From: Rubrobacter_A sp965214435 | Lineage (GTDB): Bacteria > Actinomycetota > Rubrobacteria > Rubrobacterales > Rubrobacteraceae | Assembly: GCA_965214435.1 (NCBI GenBank) | Contig: OZ243960.1 | Coordinates: 1,674,001-1,738,000 of the forward strand | Reading direction: 5' to 3' | DNA: 64,000 nucleotides | Shown: piece by piece, positions 51,180-59,957 of the stretch | Layout of the letters: the number at the start of each line of letters is the position of its first letter | Position numbering within the stretch: the stretch's first letter is position 1 | Position numbers and translations under genes: made by a program | The notes under the pieces: generated by a model | Told to the model about the DNA's origin: nothing | The model's database searches: none | Seen by the model: the letters and a program-made list of their open reading frames with translations, nothing else

Positions 51180-51956
51180 CTGAGGACTGTTACCGCCACC
51201 CGGTACGTCACGCCGCTGCGCGAGGGCGGGTCGCTGCCGGCCATAATGGAGGCCGACGACCTCGGGACGTACGTGGTGAAGTTCCGGGGGGCGGGGCAGG
51301 GGCGCAAGGCGCTCGTCGCGGAGTTGGTGGCCGGGGAGATCGGTCGTTCCATAGGGCTCAACGTGCCGGAGATAGTGTTTGTGGAACTTGACCCGGAACT
51401 TGCCCGCTCGGAGCCCGACCCGGAAATACAGGACCTCCTGCGAGCGAGTGGCGGCCTGAACCTGGCGCTCGATTACCTGCCGGGCTCGTTAGGCTTCGAC
51501 CCCTTGGCGACACCGCCGGACGCCGAACTCGCCTCCCGCATCCTGTGGTTCGACGCGCTCGTGACCAACGTGGACCGCTCGCCGCGCAACACCAATCTGC
51601 TCTGGTGGCACGGTAACTTGTGGCTTATAGATCACGGCGCGTCGCTGTATTTCCACCACAACTGGCCCGGGTGGGAGACTGCGAGCGAGCGTCCCTACGT
51701 CGCCGCCCGCGACCACGTGCTGCTCCCTTTTGCGGATAAGATCCAGGAAGCCGACGAAGCTCTCGTTCCGCTACTCACGTCCGGGGTGTTGCGAGAGATA
51801 CTGGACTTTATCCCGGACGCCTGGATCGAGGACGAGACCGGCTTCGAGGGTGCGGAGGAAGTCCGCTCCGCCTACTTCACCTACCTGTCGGCCCGTCTAC
51901 GGGAGCCGAGACTCTTTGTGCGGGATCTGGAGGAGGTTCGTGCCCGAAACGTTTGA
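51180..51956 (+). CDS. HipA-like kinase-domain protein
   Basis: About 258 residues. The C-terminal part matches HipA-like kinases: LNLALDYLPGSLGF, WFDALVTNVDRSPRNTNLL (Asp-x-x-x-x-Asn catalytic pattern) and LWLIDHGASLYFHH (DHG in place of DFG). Family N-termini read TATRYVTPLREGGSLPA; here this sequence is in frame but has no ATG/GTG/TTG, so CTG 51180, 5 nt after the previous stop, is the probable start (the next ATG, 51246, would delete it). The stop overlaps the DUF3037 gene. No HipB antitoxin is present. Confidence 0.82.
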   Translation: MRTVTATRYVTPLREGGSLPAIMEADDLGTYVVKFRGAGQGRKALVAELVAGEIGRSIGLNVPEIVFVELDPELARSEPDPEIQDLLRASGGLNLALDYLPGSLGFDPLATPPDAELASRILWFDALVTNVDRSPRNTNLLWWHGNLWLIDHGASLYFHHNWPGWETASERPYVAARDHVLLPFADKIQEADEALVPLLTSGVLREILDFIPDAWIEDETGFEGAEEVRSAYFTYLSARLREPRLFVRDLEEVRARNV

Positions 51957-52326
51957 GTACGCCGTGCTGCGCGTGGTACCGAGGGTCGAGCGCGGGGAGT
52001 TTCTGAACGCGGGCGTCATCCTCTACTGCTCCAGGTTACGCTTTCTCGACGCGGACATCTACCTGGACCATGACCGCCTGCGGGCTCTCGACCCGGCCCT
52101 CGACCCCGCTTTGACACAAGAGCACTTGGAAGCCGCGCGCCGCGTGTGCGCCGGAGGCCCCGGAGCCGGGGCCATAGGACGCCTACCGCCGGGCCAGCGA
52201 TTCGGGTTTCTGATAGCGCCCCGCAGCACCGTGGTGCAGGCATCACCGGTCCACACGGGGCTCTGCGAAGACTTGGGAGCCGCGCTGGAACATCTAATGC
52301 GGGTAATGGTCCACCCGCCGCGGTAA
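51940..52326 (+). CDS. DUF3037 protein
   Basis: A 128-residue protein starting FEYAVLRVVPRVERGEFLNAGVILYC, the DUF3037 hallmark. It overlaps the HipA-like gene by 17 nt with its own AGGAGG. DUF3037 genes commonly neighbour HipA-like kinase genes, suggesting a partnership, but no biochemical role is established. GTG start. Confidence 0.88.
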   Translation: MPETFEYAVLRVVPRVERGEFLNAGVILYCSRLRFLDADIYLDHDRLRALDPALDPALTQEHLEAARRVCAGGPGAGAIGRLPPGQRFGFLIAPRSTVVQASPVHTGLCEDLGAALEHLMRVMVHPPR

Positions 52327-52346
52327 ATCCGGTTGTTGCCTGGTGA

Positions 52347-53150
52347 TCAGGCGCAAGTAGTACCGGCGTCCAGGTACGGACGCCAGGGGGTAAGGACTTT
52401 GCAGCCGGTTCGGGTGACCGCGAGGGTGTGCTCGTACTGGGCCGATAGCTTCCCGTCGCCCGTAACTACAGTCCAGCCGTCTTGAAGCAACTTGATGTCG
52501 GCTGTGCCCGCGTTGATCATGGGTTCTATGGTAAACGTCATGCCTTCTCGTAGCCGCAGTCCCCGGTCCCGCCGCCCGAAGTGGTCCACGTGCGGCGCTT
52601 CGTGAAGGCTGCGTCCGACGCCGTGCCCGCCCATCTCGCGCACCACTCCGTAGCCGTGGAACTCCGCCAACTCCTGGATAGCGGCCCCGACATCCCCGAG
52701 GTGTTTACCCGGTCGCACCTCGGCTATGCCCGCCTCCAGACATTCCTCCGTGACCGCGAGCAGTTTCTCCGCCGCCGGAGAAACCTGTCCGACCGGGAAT
52801 GTGTAGCAAGCGTCGCCGACCCAGCCCTCCAGGGTAAGGCCAACATCTACCCCGACGATGTCTCTATCCCGGAGCCGCCTCGGTCCCGGAATGCCGTGGA
52901 CGACCTGTTCGTTTACCGACGCGCAGATGGTGGCGGGAAAGGGCGGGACGCGCGGCGACGGACGGTAGCCTTTGTAGACCGGGGAGCCTCCTTCCGAGCG
53001 GATGAACTCTTCGGCGATCCGGTCTAGGTTTCTCAGGCTAGTGCCGGCCCGGACGTGCGGCTGGAGCACGGCCATTGTCCGGGCGACGAGGTGTCCCGCC
53101 TTACTTAGTGCGCTTATCTCGCTTCCGCTGCGGAGTTCTATGCCGCCCAT
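52347..53150 (-). CDS. map: Methionine aminopeptidase, type I
   Basis: A 267-residue metalloprotease removing N-terminal Met from new proteins. Metal and substrate residues are visible: IVGVDVGLTLEGWVGDACYTF (two Asp), REMGGHGVGRSLHEAPHV (His) and LREGMTFTIEPMINAGT (Glu), with a final Glu in SAQYEHTLAV. Two cysteines are present in the N-terminal half but no MYND/zinc extension. It is convergent with the DUF3037 gene. Confidence 0.95.
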   Translation of the reverse strand: MGGIELRSGSEISALSKAGHLVARTMAVLQPHVRAGTSLRNLDRIAEEFIRSEGGSPVYKGYRPSPRVPPFPATICASVNEQVVHGIPGPRRLRDRDIVGVDVGLTLEGWVGDACYTFPVGQVSPAAEKLLAVTEECLEAGIAEVRPGKHLGDVGAAIQELAEFHGYGVVREMGGHGVGRSLHEAPHVDHFGRRDRGLRLREGMTFTIEPMINAGTADIKLLQDGWTVVTGDGKLSAQYEHTLAVTRTGCKVLTPWRPYLDAGTTCA

Positions 53151-53181
53151 GGGAGCGAGCTTAACACAGGAGGCGCGTTAC

Positions 53182-54048
53182 TCAGTGGACGACTTGTAGA
53201 GCTCCGGGTTCTATGCGGAAGGACATCGGCAGGCGGCCCCAGACTTCACCGTCTATCTGGACCGGGACGTCGGCCCCGGGGGCGCGGGCGCGGATGGTCT
53301 GGGTGGAAAAAGAGCGCATAGACTGGTTTAGCGGCTCCCGGGCGATCATACGTCCCAGGATGTCGGGCCGCAGGAGCAAACTTATCCGCTCGACGAGTAT
53401 GGTCTCCAGCTTGCCGCTCGTAAGCCCGCCCCCCTGTCCGAGCCGGAAGTCGCCGCCGTAGTAGTGGCCGTTGGCGATAACGGCGAACTGGGTTACGTAG
53501 ATGGTGTCGCCGTCTATTACGTGTATCGAGGGCATGTCCTGCTCCAGCCAGACCCTGAAAGCCGTGATGGGGAAGGCGAGCACCCGGAGGTACCGCTTGA
53601 GCCGGGGCGTCACCGTCCGCACCACGCTCGCGTCAAAGCCGAGGCCCGCCATACAGGCAAACCGGCGCTCCACGCCTTCCCGGTCCTTCGCCACGCCGGT
53701 GTCTATGCGCTCGTGCTTGCCGTCAAGAATGCGGTGACAGGCTTTTTCGGGTTTGAGCGGGATGCCGAGTTCGCGGGCGAGCACGTTCGCCGTTCCGAGC
53801 GGCAGGATCCCCAGGGTAGCGTCTCTGGAAAGTCCGTTTAGCACCTCGTTCACCGTGCCGTCGCCCCCGGCGGCTATGACGAGCCGGTCTCCGGCTTCCA
53901 TGGCGAGGGACGTGGCGTGGTCCGGGTGCTCGGTGTTCCACACCTCTACGGTGTCGCCGCGCTCGCCGAGTATCTTGGCGAAGCGTTCCAAACGGTTGCG
54001 GTCGCCGCCGCGTCCGGAGTTCGGGTTGCCGATGATTACTGCATCCAT
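53182..54048 (-). CDS. Diacylglycerol kinase-like lipid kinase
   Basis: A 288-residue DagK/YegS-type protein. N-terminal NPNSGRGG nucleotide motif, the ATP-binding GGDGTVNEVLNGL (about 60-72), then LGTANVLARELGIP, and a C-terminal beta domain ending in WGRLPMSFRIEPGALQVVH. It phosphorylates a membrane lipid such as diacylglycerol. ATG 54048 is 6 nt from TATGAT, implying a leaderless transcript. No SD precedes it. Confidence 0.88.
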   Translation of the reverse strand: MDAVIIGNPNSGRGGDRNRLERFAKILGERGDTVEVWNTEHPDHATSLAMEAGDRLVIAAGGDGTVNEVLNGLSRDATLGILPLGTANVLARELGIPLKPEKACHRILDGKHERIDTGVAKDREGVERRFACMAGLGFDASVVRTVTPRLKRYLRVLAFPITAFRVWLEQDMPSIHVIDGDTIYVTQFAVIANGHYYGGDFRLGQGGGLTSGKLETILVERISLLLRPDILGRMIAREPLNQSMRSFSTQTIRARAPGADVPVQIDGEVWGRLPMSFRIEPGALQVVH

Positions 54049-54054
54049 CTGCGT

Positions 54055-54083
54055 ATCATAGCGGCTTTCGCCCTTTATCTAAA
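54055..54083 (-). promoter_or_regulatory. Promoter of the lipid-kinase gene (leaderless)
   Basis: On the minus strand TTTAGA (54078-54083), 17-nt spacer and TATGAT (54055-54060), then 6 nt to the ATG. The transcription start predicted 7 nt after the -10 coincides with the start codon. A plus-strand TAGTAT (54097-54102) likely serves acpS and its -35 region overlaps this one. Confidence 0.6.
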
Positions 54084-54119
54084 GCCTCCGGTACTCTAGT
54101 ATGGCGTCCATGGTGGCAA

Positions 54120-54515
54120 ATGGATAACTTCGTGGTGCCGGAAGTCGGGGTTGACGTGGTAGACGTCGACCGGATGAAGTTCGCCCTGGAGCGTACGCCG
54201 CGTATCCGGAAACGGCTATTTACCGAAGCGGAGATCTCCTACTGCGAGAAGTTCCGCTTTGCCGAGCGCCACTACGCCGGCCGCTGGGCGGCGAAAGAAG
54301 CCGTGACCAAGGCGCTCGGGTGCGGCCTGATCCAGTGGAACGGCGTCGAGGTGATCCGGCTTCCACGCCGCGCCCCTTCCGTCCACATTTTCGGCAAAAT
54401 TAAACAGTTCGCCGATATGGTCGGCGTCCGCGAAGAAGACCTCTCCATCTCCATCACCCACTCCGAACTCTCCGCCGTCGCCGTCTGCATCGTACGCCGC
54501 AACGACTCCGGCTGA
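54120..54515 (+). CDS. acpS: Holo-[acyl-carrier-protein] synthase
   Basis: A 131-residue protein that moves phosphopantetheine from CoA to acyl carrier protein. Mg2+/CoA motifs are GVDVVDVDRMKFAL (Asp) and FAERHYAGRWAAKEAVTKALG (Glu and Lys), and SISITHSELSAVAVCIV closes the fold. The ATG at 54120 is preceded only by a weak GGTGG. A five-codon ORF (54110) overlaps the leader. It begins a run of biosynthetic genes. Confidence 0.93.
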   Translation: MDNFVVPEVGVDVVDVDRMKFALERTPRIRKRLFTEAEISYCEKFRFAERHYAGRWAAKEAVTKALGCGLIQWNGVEVIRLPRRAPSVHIFGKIKQFADMVGVREEDLSISITHSELSAVAVCIVRRNDSG

Positions 54516-54522
54516 CGGACCG

Positions 54523-54558
54523 GGTTACCGAAATCTGGTTACCGTTACCGGGTTACCG
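54523..54558 (+). repeat. Iterated GTTACCG motif before nnrE/nnrD
   Basis: Four copies of GTTACCG occur in 36 bp (GGTTACCG at 54523, 54537 and 54551; CGTTACCG at 54543). They sit 8 bp after the acpS stop and about 50 bp before the next gene. Not obviously palindromic. Could be regulator sites or low-complexity drift. Confidence 0.4.
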
Positions 54559-54611
54559 GGAAAGCTCTAGCTATTGAGAGTAGCCCACGAAAGCGAACGT
54601 CTGGATACCGC

Positions 54612-56138
54612 ATGAAGGTCTACACCGCAGAAGAGATGTCCCGCGCCGACAGCGCAGCCCAGGAACTAGGTATACCGGGCGGTGTCCTCATGGAGCGGGC
54701 CGGGGCCGCGATGGCCGGAGAGATAATGCGGCGCTACCCTCCTCGTCGCCTCCGAAGCCTCGGTCTCCGGGCGCTCGTCGTGGCCGGCGGGGGCAACAAC
54801 GGCGGGGATGGATTCGTGATCGCCCGCGAGCTGCACCGCTCCGGTGTGGAGGTCACAGTCGTGGCTACCAAAGACGACTATTCCGGTGACCCGGCCACCA
54901 ACCTCGCGGTCCTCCGGAACCTCGGCGTAGAAGTCCACGGCCCGGAGATGCTCGGTGAATTGCTCACCGGAGCGGGTCTGGTCGTGGACGCGCTGCTCGG
55001 GACCGGGTTTTCCGGGGAGGTCCGGGAGAAAGAGGCGGGCCTGATCCGTCAGCTAAACAACTCCGGGATAATGACCGCGGCGGTAGACGTTCCCTCCGGC
55101 GTAAACGGCTCGACCGGTGAAGTCGAGGGAGAAGCTGTCGAGGCGGATTTCACCCTCTGTGCCCACGCCGCCAAGACCGGGTGCCTCATCTCGCCGGGCC
55201 GGGAATACGCCGGGGAGGTCGTGACCGTCGAGATCGGCATTCCACCGGAAGCCGACACCGAACCTTCCGCTACCCTGACGGACGCAGACTCGCTAAAGGG
55301 CATCGTTCCCCGCACCACCGAGCCCGCCCACAAGTACTCCGCCGGATCTCTCGTCGTCGTGGCCGGCTCCCGGCAGGCGACCGGAGCGGCCATCATGTCC
55401 GTCCACGGCGCCCAGAAAGCCGGCTGCGGCATAGTCTTCCTCGTTACCGCCGAAAGCGTCGCCTCCGCCGTGGACCTCCAGATCACCGAAGCCCTCGTCT
55501 CCGGCGCTCCCCAGAGTGATGCCGGCAATCTGAAACCGGAAGCCGCGGACCTGGTTCTACAAAAAGCCGAGCGGGCGTCGGCTATCGCCATAGGCCCCGC
55601 CATAGGGACCGGGGACGAGAGCCGCCGCTTTGTAGAAGGTGTGCTTTCCGGCACGGACCTGCCGGTCATCCTGGACGCCGACGCTGTAACGAGCCTCTCC
55701 GGTTCCGGCGCGCTGGCTAAAAGGGATGCTCCAACCGTCATTACTCCGCACGCCGGGGAACTCGGGCGTCTTCTCGGTGAGGGAGCCGGGGAGATCTCCG
55801 CCCGCAGGCTCTACCACGCCCGGCGCGCCGTCGAAGAGTACGGGTGCTGCGTTCTCCTCAAAGGCTCCGACACCCTCATAGTGGACGGCGAACGTACGGC
55901 TATAAACTCGACCGGCAGCGTGGCGCTCGCGACCGCCGGCACCGGGGACATCTTAACCGGCATACTGGGCGCGCTACTCTCCCGCGGCCTCGGCCCCTAC
56001 GATGCAGCCCGGACCGCCGCCTGGACCCACGGCCGCGCCGCCGAACTCTGGCTGGAGGAGACCGGCTACCCGCGGGAAAGCCTCGTCGCCACCGACCTGC
56101 TGCCCTACCTGCCCCGGGCGTTCGGGGAGCTTGTGTAG
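54612..56138 (+). CDS. nnr: Bifunctional NAD(P)H-hydrate epimerase / ADP-dependent dehydratase
   Basis: A 508-residue repair enzyme. The N-terminal YjeF_N domain (about 1-215; VVAGGGNNGGDGFVIARELH) is the epimerase. The C-terminal ribokinase-like domain (LVVVAGSRQATGAAIMS, then VALATAGTGDILTGILGALL, with the catalytic GTGD) is the dehydratase. Together they restore hydrated NAD(P)H. A YjeF_N-plus-kinase fusion is common in actinobacteria. ATG start with a weak ribosome binding site. Confidence 0.95.
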   Translation: MKVYTAEEMSRADSAAQELGIPGGVLMERAGAAMAGEIMRRYPPRRLRSLGLRALVVAGGGNNGGDGFVIARELHRSGVEVTVVATKDDYSGDPATNLAVLRNLGVEVHGPEMLGELLTGAGLVVDALLGTGFSGEVREKEAGLIRQLNNSGIMTAAVDVPSGVNGSTGEVEGEAVEADFTLCAHAAKTGCLISPGREYAGEVVTVEIGIPPEADTEPSATLTDADSLKGIVPRTTEPAHKYSAGSLVVVAGSRQATGAAIMSVHGAQKAGCGIVFLVTAESVASAVDLQITEALVSGAPQSDAGNLKPEAADLVLQKAERASAIAIGPAIGTGDESRRFVEGVLSGTDLPVILDADAVTSLSGSGALAKRDAPTVITPHAGELGRLLGEGAGEISARRLYHARRAVEEYGCCVLLKGSDTLIVDGERTAINSTGSVALATAGTGDILTGILGALLSRGLGPYDAARTAAWTHGRAAELWLEETGYPRESLVATDLLPYLPRAFGELV

Positions 56139-56242
56139 CCGCAGTCCGAATATCCGGAGTAAATTTCAGCGGCCGGCGCGGAGTGGATACGGTAGTATCG
56201 GAGAAAGGTAACTTTACGATATATGTCAGGGGGTTCGGGTAA

Positions 56243-56722
56243 GTGGAGCAGCAGGATATTCGGGAGATGCGGGTAGGCGAGATCATGCACAACAACTGGC
56301 CTACCCTCCGGCAGGATAGTACCGTTGAAGAGGCGATCAAGCTCTTCGCGGAGAACCGAATCACTGGTTGCCCGGTGGTCGAAGAGGGCGAGGTGGTCGG
56401 TATAATCACCGAGGGAGACCTTATTTTCCAGGACGCCGACATAAAGTCTCCCGGTTTCCTGGAAATCCTCGGCGGCATGGTCCCGCTCGGTAACTGGGAC
56501 GAGTACCGTGAGGAAGCCTTGAAGAGCGCCGGGGTGAGCGTTGGGGAACTGATGTCGGACAACCCGACCAGTACCGGCCCAGATACGACACTCTCCGAGG
56601 CTGCGACTATTATGGCCGAGCAGCGCTTCAAGATACTGCCCGTCATCGCCGAAGGACACCTTGAAGGTGTGATCTCCCGCATGGACATCCTGACCCTCCA
56701 TGTCCTAAAGCCCCGCTCCTAA
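56243..56722 (+). CDS. CBS-domain protein
   Basis: A 159-residue protein made of two CBS motifs (IKLFAENRITGCPVVEEGEV and MAEQRFKILPVIAEGHLEGV, each near a DG/ED-type loop), probably binding an adenosyl ligand. An insert of about 30 residues between them (GFLEILGGMVPLGNWDEYRE) resembles IMPDH-like or YkuL-like stand-alone CBS proteins. GTG start; the gap of about 100 bp upstream holds no gene. Target unknown. Confidence 0.85.
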   Translation: MEQQDIREMRVGEIMHNNWPTLRQDSTVEEAIKLFAENRITGCPVVEEGEVVGIITEGDLIFQDADIKSPGFLEILGGMVPLGNWDEYREEALKSAGVSVGELMSDNPTSTGPDTTLSEAATIMAEQRFKILPVIAEGHLEGVISRMDILTLHVLKPRS

Positions 56723-56728
56723 ACCGGA

Positions 56729-57844
56729 ATGCACCCTCAGCAAAACGTCCCGGAAGACACCGCGGACCGCACCGCGAGCCGCACCTGGGCTGAGATAGAC
56801 CTCGCCGCCGTCCGTCACAACGTCCGGACCCTTTGCCGGCGGGCGTCCGGCGCGCGCCTCATGGCCGTAGTCAAAGCGGATGCCTACGGTCACGGGGTAA
56901 TCCCCATTTCCCGGACGGCTCTGGATGCCGGGGCCGACTCCCTGGCCGTCGCCACCGCCGAAGAAGGCATGGAGCTCCGGCGCGGCGGTATAGAAGTTCC
57001 CATCCTGGTATTCACGGACCTCCTCCCCGACAGGTTAGACCTCGCCGAGAGCTTTGACCTGACGGTCACGGCCCACTCCGTACAAAGTACGAAACGCATC
57101 GCCGCCCGTCCCCGGCTCCGGGCTCACCTCAAGGTCAATACCGGCATGAACCGCTGGGGCGTAGACCCCGCCGAGGCCGGGGCGGCGCTAAAAGTTCTCG
57201 GCGGCCAGGTATCCGGCGTCTACACCCACTTCGCCTCGGCCGACGACGACGGAGAGGCGACCCGCCGCCAGACAGAAGCCTTTGACCGGGTGCTCGCGGA
57301 AAACAACTTCGGCGGCGTCACCGCTCACGCGGCGAACTCGGCCGGCGCGTTGTGGCGTCCGGCGGCGCACTACGACCTCGTGCGGCCCGGCGTCGCTCTG
57401 TACGGGTTGCATCCCGCCGGAGACGAGGGCGACCCGGCCTCTGAAGATCTGCGGCCCGCGATGACCTTGAAAAGCTACGTCGCGGATGTGCGGCGGCTCG
57501 CGCCCGGCGACGGCGTGTCGTACGGGTTGACCTTCCGCGCCGGGGAGTCGATGTACGCCGCGGTGGTGCCGGTTGGGTACGCCGAGGGGTACCGCCGGAC
57601 GCTGTCGGAGGTTGGGGAAGCCTTGATTCGGGGTATCCGCCGGCCGGTGCTCGGGCGGGTGACAATGGACGCCACGGTATTTGGGGCGGATGGTTCCGTG
57701 GAGGTTGGCGATGAGGTGGTCTTGCTCGGGGAGCAGGGCGGGGAGCGCGTCGGGGCCGAGGAGCTTGGGAAGCTGGCCGGTACGATAAACTACGAGATAA
57801 CAACCGGGATAGACCCCCGGCGCGTCGAGAGGAGTTACACCTAG
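56729..57844 (+). CDS. alr: Alanine racemase
   Basis: A 371-residue PLP enzyme providing D-alanine for peptidoglycan. PLP Lys lies in LMAVVKADAYGHGV (about 51), VKVNTGMNRWGVD-type substrate loop is present, and SYGLTFRAGE, PVGYAEGYRR and RVTMDATVF occupy the C-terminal beta domain. Its N-terminus (MHPQQNVPEDTADRTASR) is about 15 residues longer than the usual start. It begins 6 bp after the CBS stop. Confidence 0.94.
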   Translation: MHPQQNVPEDTADRTASRTWAEIDLAAVRHNVRTLCRRASGARLMAVVKADAYGHGVIPISRTALDAGADSLAVATAEEGMELRRGGIEVPILVFTDLLPDRLDLAESFDLTVTAHSVQSTKRIAARPRLRAHLKVNTGMNRWGVDPAEAGAALKVLGGQVSGVYTHFASADDDGEATRRQTEAFDRVLAENNFGGVTAHAANSAGALWRPAAHYDLVRPGVALYGLHPAGDEGDPASEDLRPAMTLKSYVADVRRLAPGDGVSYGLTFRAGESMYAAVVPVGYAEGYRRTLSEVGEALIRGIRRPVLGRVTMDATVFGADGSVEVGDEVVLLGEQGGERVGAEELGKLAGTINYEITTGIDPRRVERSYT

Positions 57845-58204
57845 ATGAGAAACCTCAATTGGAGAGCTGGGCTCAGGCGTGGGGCGATCTTTACCGTGGT
57901 CTGGCTGGTCCTGGTCTACGTCGCGAGCGTCGCTCGTCCGCAGTGGTTCGGTCTGAACCTGCCGGAGCAGCTACCAGCGCTCGTGGTCAACGCCGTTGCG
58001 TTCTTTGTCCTGTTTACGGTCTTCTCGGCGTACACCGAGAAGCGCCGGGCGCAGCGGCAGGCCGAACTCCGGGCCGCGAAGAAAGGCAAGTCCACCGGAA
58101 AGACCGCCCGGCGTAACGACGAGGATGAGGGCTCGGAACCCGGACGGCTCAAGGGGCAGTACAACCCAAACACCAGCCGCAAAAAAGCCCGCCGGCGGCG
58201 GTAG
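57845..58204 (+). CDS. Small membrane protein with basic tail
   Basis: A 119-residue protein starting directly after the alr stop. Two hydrophobic helices (about 14-32 and 43-62) are followed by a long lysine/arginine-rich cytoplasmic tail (RAAKKGKSTGKTARRN, ending RKKARRRR). No recognised family. It may bind nucleic acid or membrane phosphate groups through the tail, but that is guesswork. Confidence 0.68.
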   Translation: MRNLNWRAGLRRGAIFTVVWLVLVYVASVARPQWFGLNLPEQLPALVVNAVAFFVLFTVFSAYTEKRRAQRQAELRAAKKGKSTGKTARRNDEDEGSEPGRLKGQYNPNTSRKKARRRR

Positions 58205-58223
58205 TCGTTTTTAGCGTGACAGC

Positions 58224-58994
58224 GTGAAGTCCCGTACAGCGGAGATCTACGAGGCGCTCCAGCCGCCGCTCGACGTGGAGAAGCTCTTCGAGGAAGTACC
58301 GGAGCTAAATCTCTCCCGCGGGCTCGAACAGGGACCTTTTCACCACCTCGACACCCTGGACCATATCTTGGAAACGGTCCGGGGAGTAGAGCGCGAGTTG
58401 CACGAAGACCGGGTCGGGGCGCGGGTCGAGCCGGAAAGGTATAACGGGCTGCGGCTCGCTGGTCTCCTGCACGACGTCGCAAAGCCGCTGACCCGCGGCG
58501 AGTACGAGGGGCGGGTCATGTTCGTCGCCCACGACGCGCTCGGGGCCCGGCTCGCCCGGCGCATCTGCGGGCGTTTACAGGTCTCGGCGGGTGTTACGGA
58601 CCTCGTGGTTACCCTCACGGCGCTGCACCTCAAGATAGGCTTTATGACCAACGAGCGGACGGACTATCCGCCGCAGCGGCTGGTCCGGGCGGCGGGACCG
58701 TTCGGTGAGGAGTTGGCCGTGATCACCTGGTCCGACCGTCTCGCCGCCCGGGGACCGCGCCTCAAGCCCGAGCACATAGAACGTCACCGCGAACTCTGTA
58801 CCGAATTTCTCCATACCTACCGGGACTCCGGTCCCCAGGAACCTGCCGATTACGAGCAGCTGGCCCGGCGGCTGGCCTCAGAAGGTATAGAGGCCGAAGC
58901 GGAAGTCGGGTACGCGGCGAGCCGGATGCGCTTTCTACAATCCCGCGGCCTGGAAGAAGCTGCGGCCCTGGAACAGGCCGTCCGGGGAGTCTAG
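58224..58994 (+). CDS. HD-domain phosphohydrolase
   Basis: A 256-residue protein. HD-domain residues are H in FHHLDTLDHILETV, then LLHDVAKP (the His-Asp pair) and a later HD-type motif (FVAHDALGARLARRI). Similar to the HD portion of CCA-adding enzymes, but with no nucleotidyltransferase domain, so it probably cleaves a nucleotide phosphate. GTG start. It ends 1 bp before panC. Substrate unknown. Confidence 0.8.
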   Translation: MKSRTAEIYEALQPPLDVEKLFEEVPELNLSRGLEQGPFHHLDTLDHILETVRGVERELHEDRVGARVEPERYNGLRLAGLLHDVAKPLTRGEYEGRVMFVAHDALGARLARRICGRLQVSAGVTDLVVTLTALHLKIGFMTNERTDYPPQRLVRAAGPFGEELAVITWSDRLAARGPRLKPEHIERHRELCTEFLHTYRDSGPQEPADYEQLARRLASEGIEAEAEVGYAASRMRFLQSRGLEEAAALEQAVRGV

Positions 58995-58995
58995 C

Positions 58996-59868
58996 TTGAC
59001 CCCGTTCCCGAAGGCGCGCGGCGTGAGGACCGAGCCGGAGGTTCTCCGGAGCGTAGATGAGATGCGTTCCTACAGAACCGGGCGTGAGCTCGGGGAATCC
59101 CTCGGTTTCGTGCCCACGCTCGGCTATCTGCACGAGGGCCACCTCTCTCTTCTAAGAAAAGCCCGCGAGGAGTGCTCCGCCGTCGCCCTTTCCATATTTG
59201 TAAACCCGCTGCAGTTCGGGCCGGATGAGGATCTCGACCGCTATCCCCGGGACGCCGACCGCGACCTCCGGCTGGCGGGCGAGGAAGGTGTCGACGTTGT
59301 ATTTATCCCCGAGGCTGGTGAACTCTACCCGGACGCGTTCACCACCGAAGTGCGGGTTCCGGACCTGGAAAACCTTCTGGAAGGAGCGGCCCGGCCGGGA
59401 CATTTCGCCGGGGTCGCCACGGTGCTCGCCAAGCTCTTGAACATCGTCGGCCCCGACAAGATGTACCTGGGCCAGAAAGACGCCCAGCAGGCGCTCCTCG
59501 TCCGGCGCATGATGCAAGACCTGAACTTCCCGGCGGATCTCACAGTCTGTCCGACCGTCCGTGAGCCTGACGGCCTGGCGATGAGCTCCCGTAACGCCTA
59601 CCTGGAGCCCGACGAGCGGGCGGCCGCGGCCGCCATCCCCCGGGCCCTCTTTGCCGCCCGAGAGTCCGGGAGCCGCGAGGCGCGGGTTCTGGAAGAGTCC
59701 GTCCGGCAGGCGTTAGCCCGCGAGCCGCTCGTTGAACTGGAGTACGTCGCGGCGACTGACGCCAGTTCTTTGGATCCGGTGGTCGCGGAGACCGGAGAAA
59801 TATTGCTTTCCCTGGCGGCCCGGGTCGGCGGGACACGGCTCATAGACAACGTGGTGCTAAAAAGGTGA
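58996..59868 (+). CDS. panC: Pantothenate synthetase
   Basis: A 290-residue class I aminoacyl-tRNA-synthetase-like ligase joining pantoate and beta-alanine. ATP HIGH-like GYLHEGHLSLLRKA (about 47-60), FVNPLQFGPDEDLDRYPR, LLNIVGPDKMYLGQKDAQQ and the AMSSRN (KMSKS-like) loop are all present. TTG start. It has a longer N-terminus than most family members (about 20 extra residues). Confidence 0.95.
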   Translation: MTPFPKARGVRTEPEVLRSVDEMRSYRTGRELGESLGFVPTLGYLHEGHLSLLRKAREECSAVALSIFVNPLQFGPDEDLDRYPRDADRDLRLAGEEGVDVVFIPEAGELYPDAFTTEVRVPDLENLLEGAARPGHFAGVATVLAKLLNIVGPDKMYLGQKDAQQALLVRRMMQDLNFPADLTVCPTVREPDGLAMSSRNAYLEPDERAAAAAIPRALFAARESGSREARVLEESVRQALAREPLVELEYVAATDASSLDPVVAETGEILLSLAARVGGTRLIDNVVLKR

Positions 59869-59957
59869 GGCTTCACAAACCGCCCGGTTGAGGATAACAT
59901 CGGGTGCTGCGGCAAGAGTTACAGCGGAGCTGTAGCCAACAGAAAAGGAGTTTAGAG

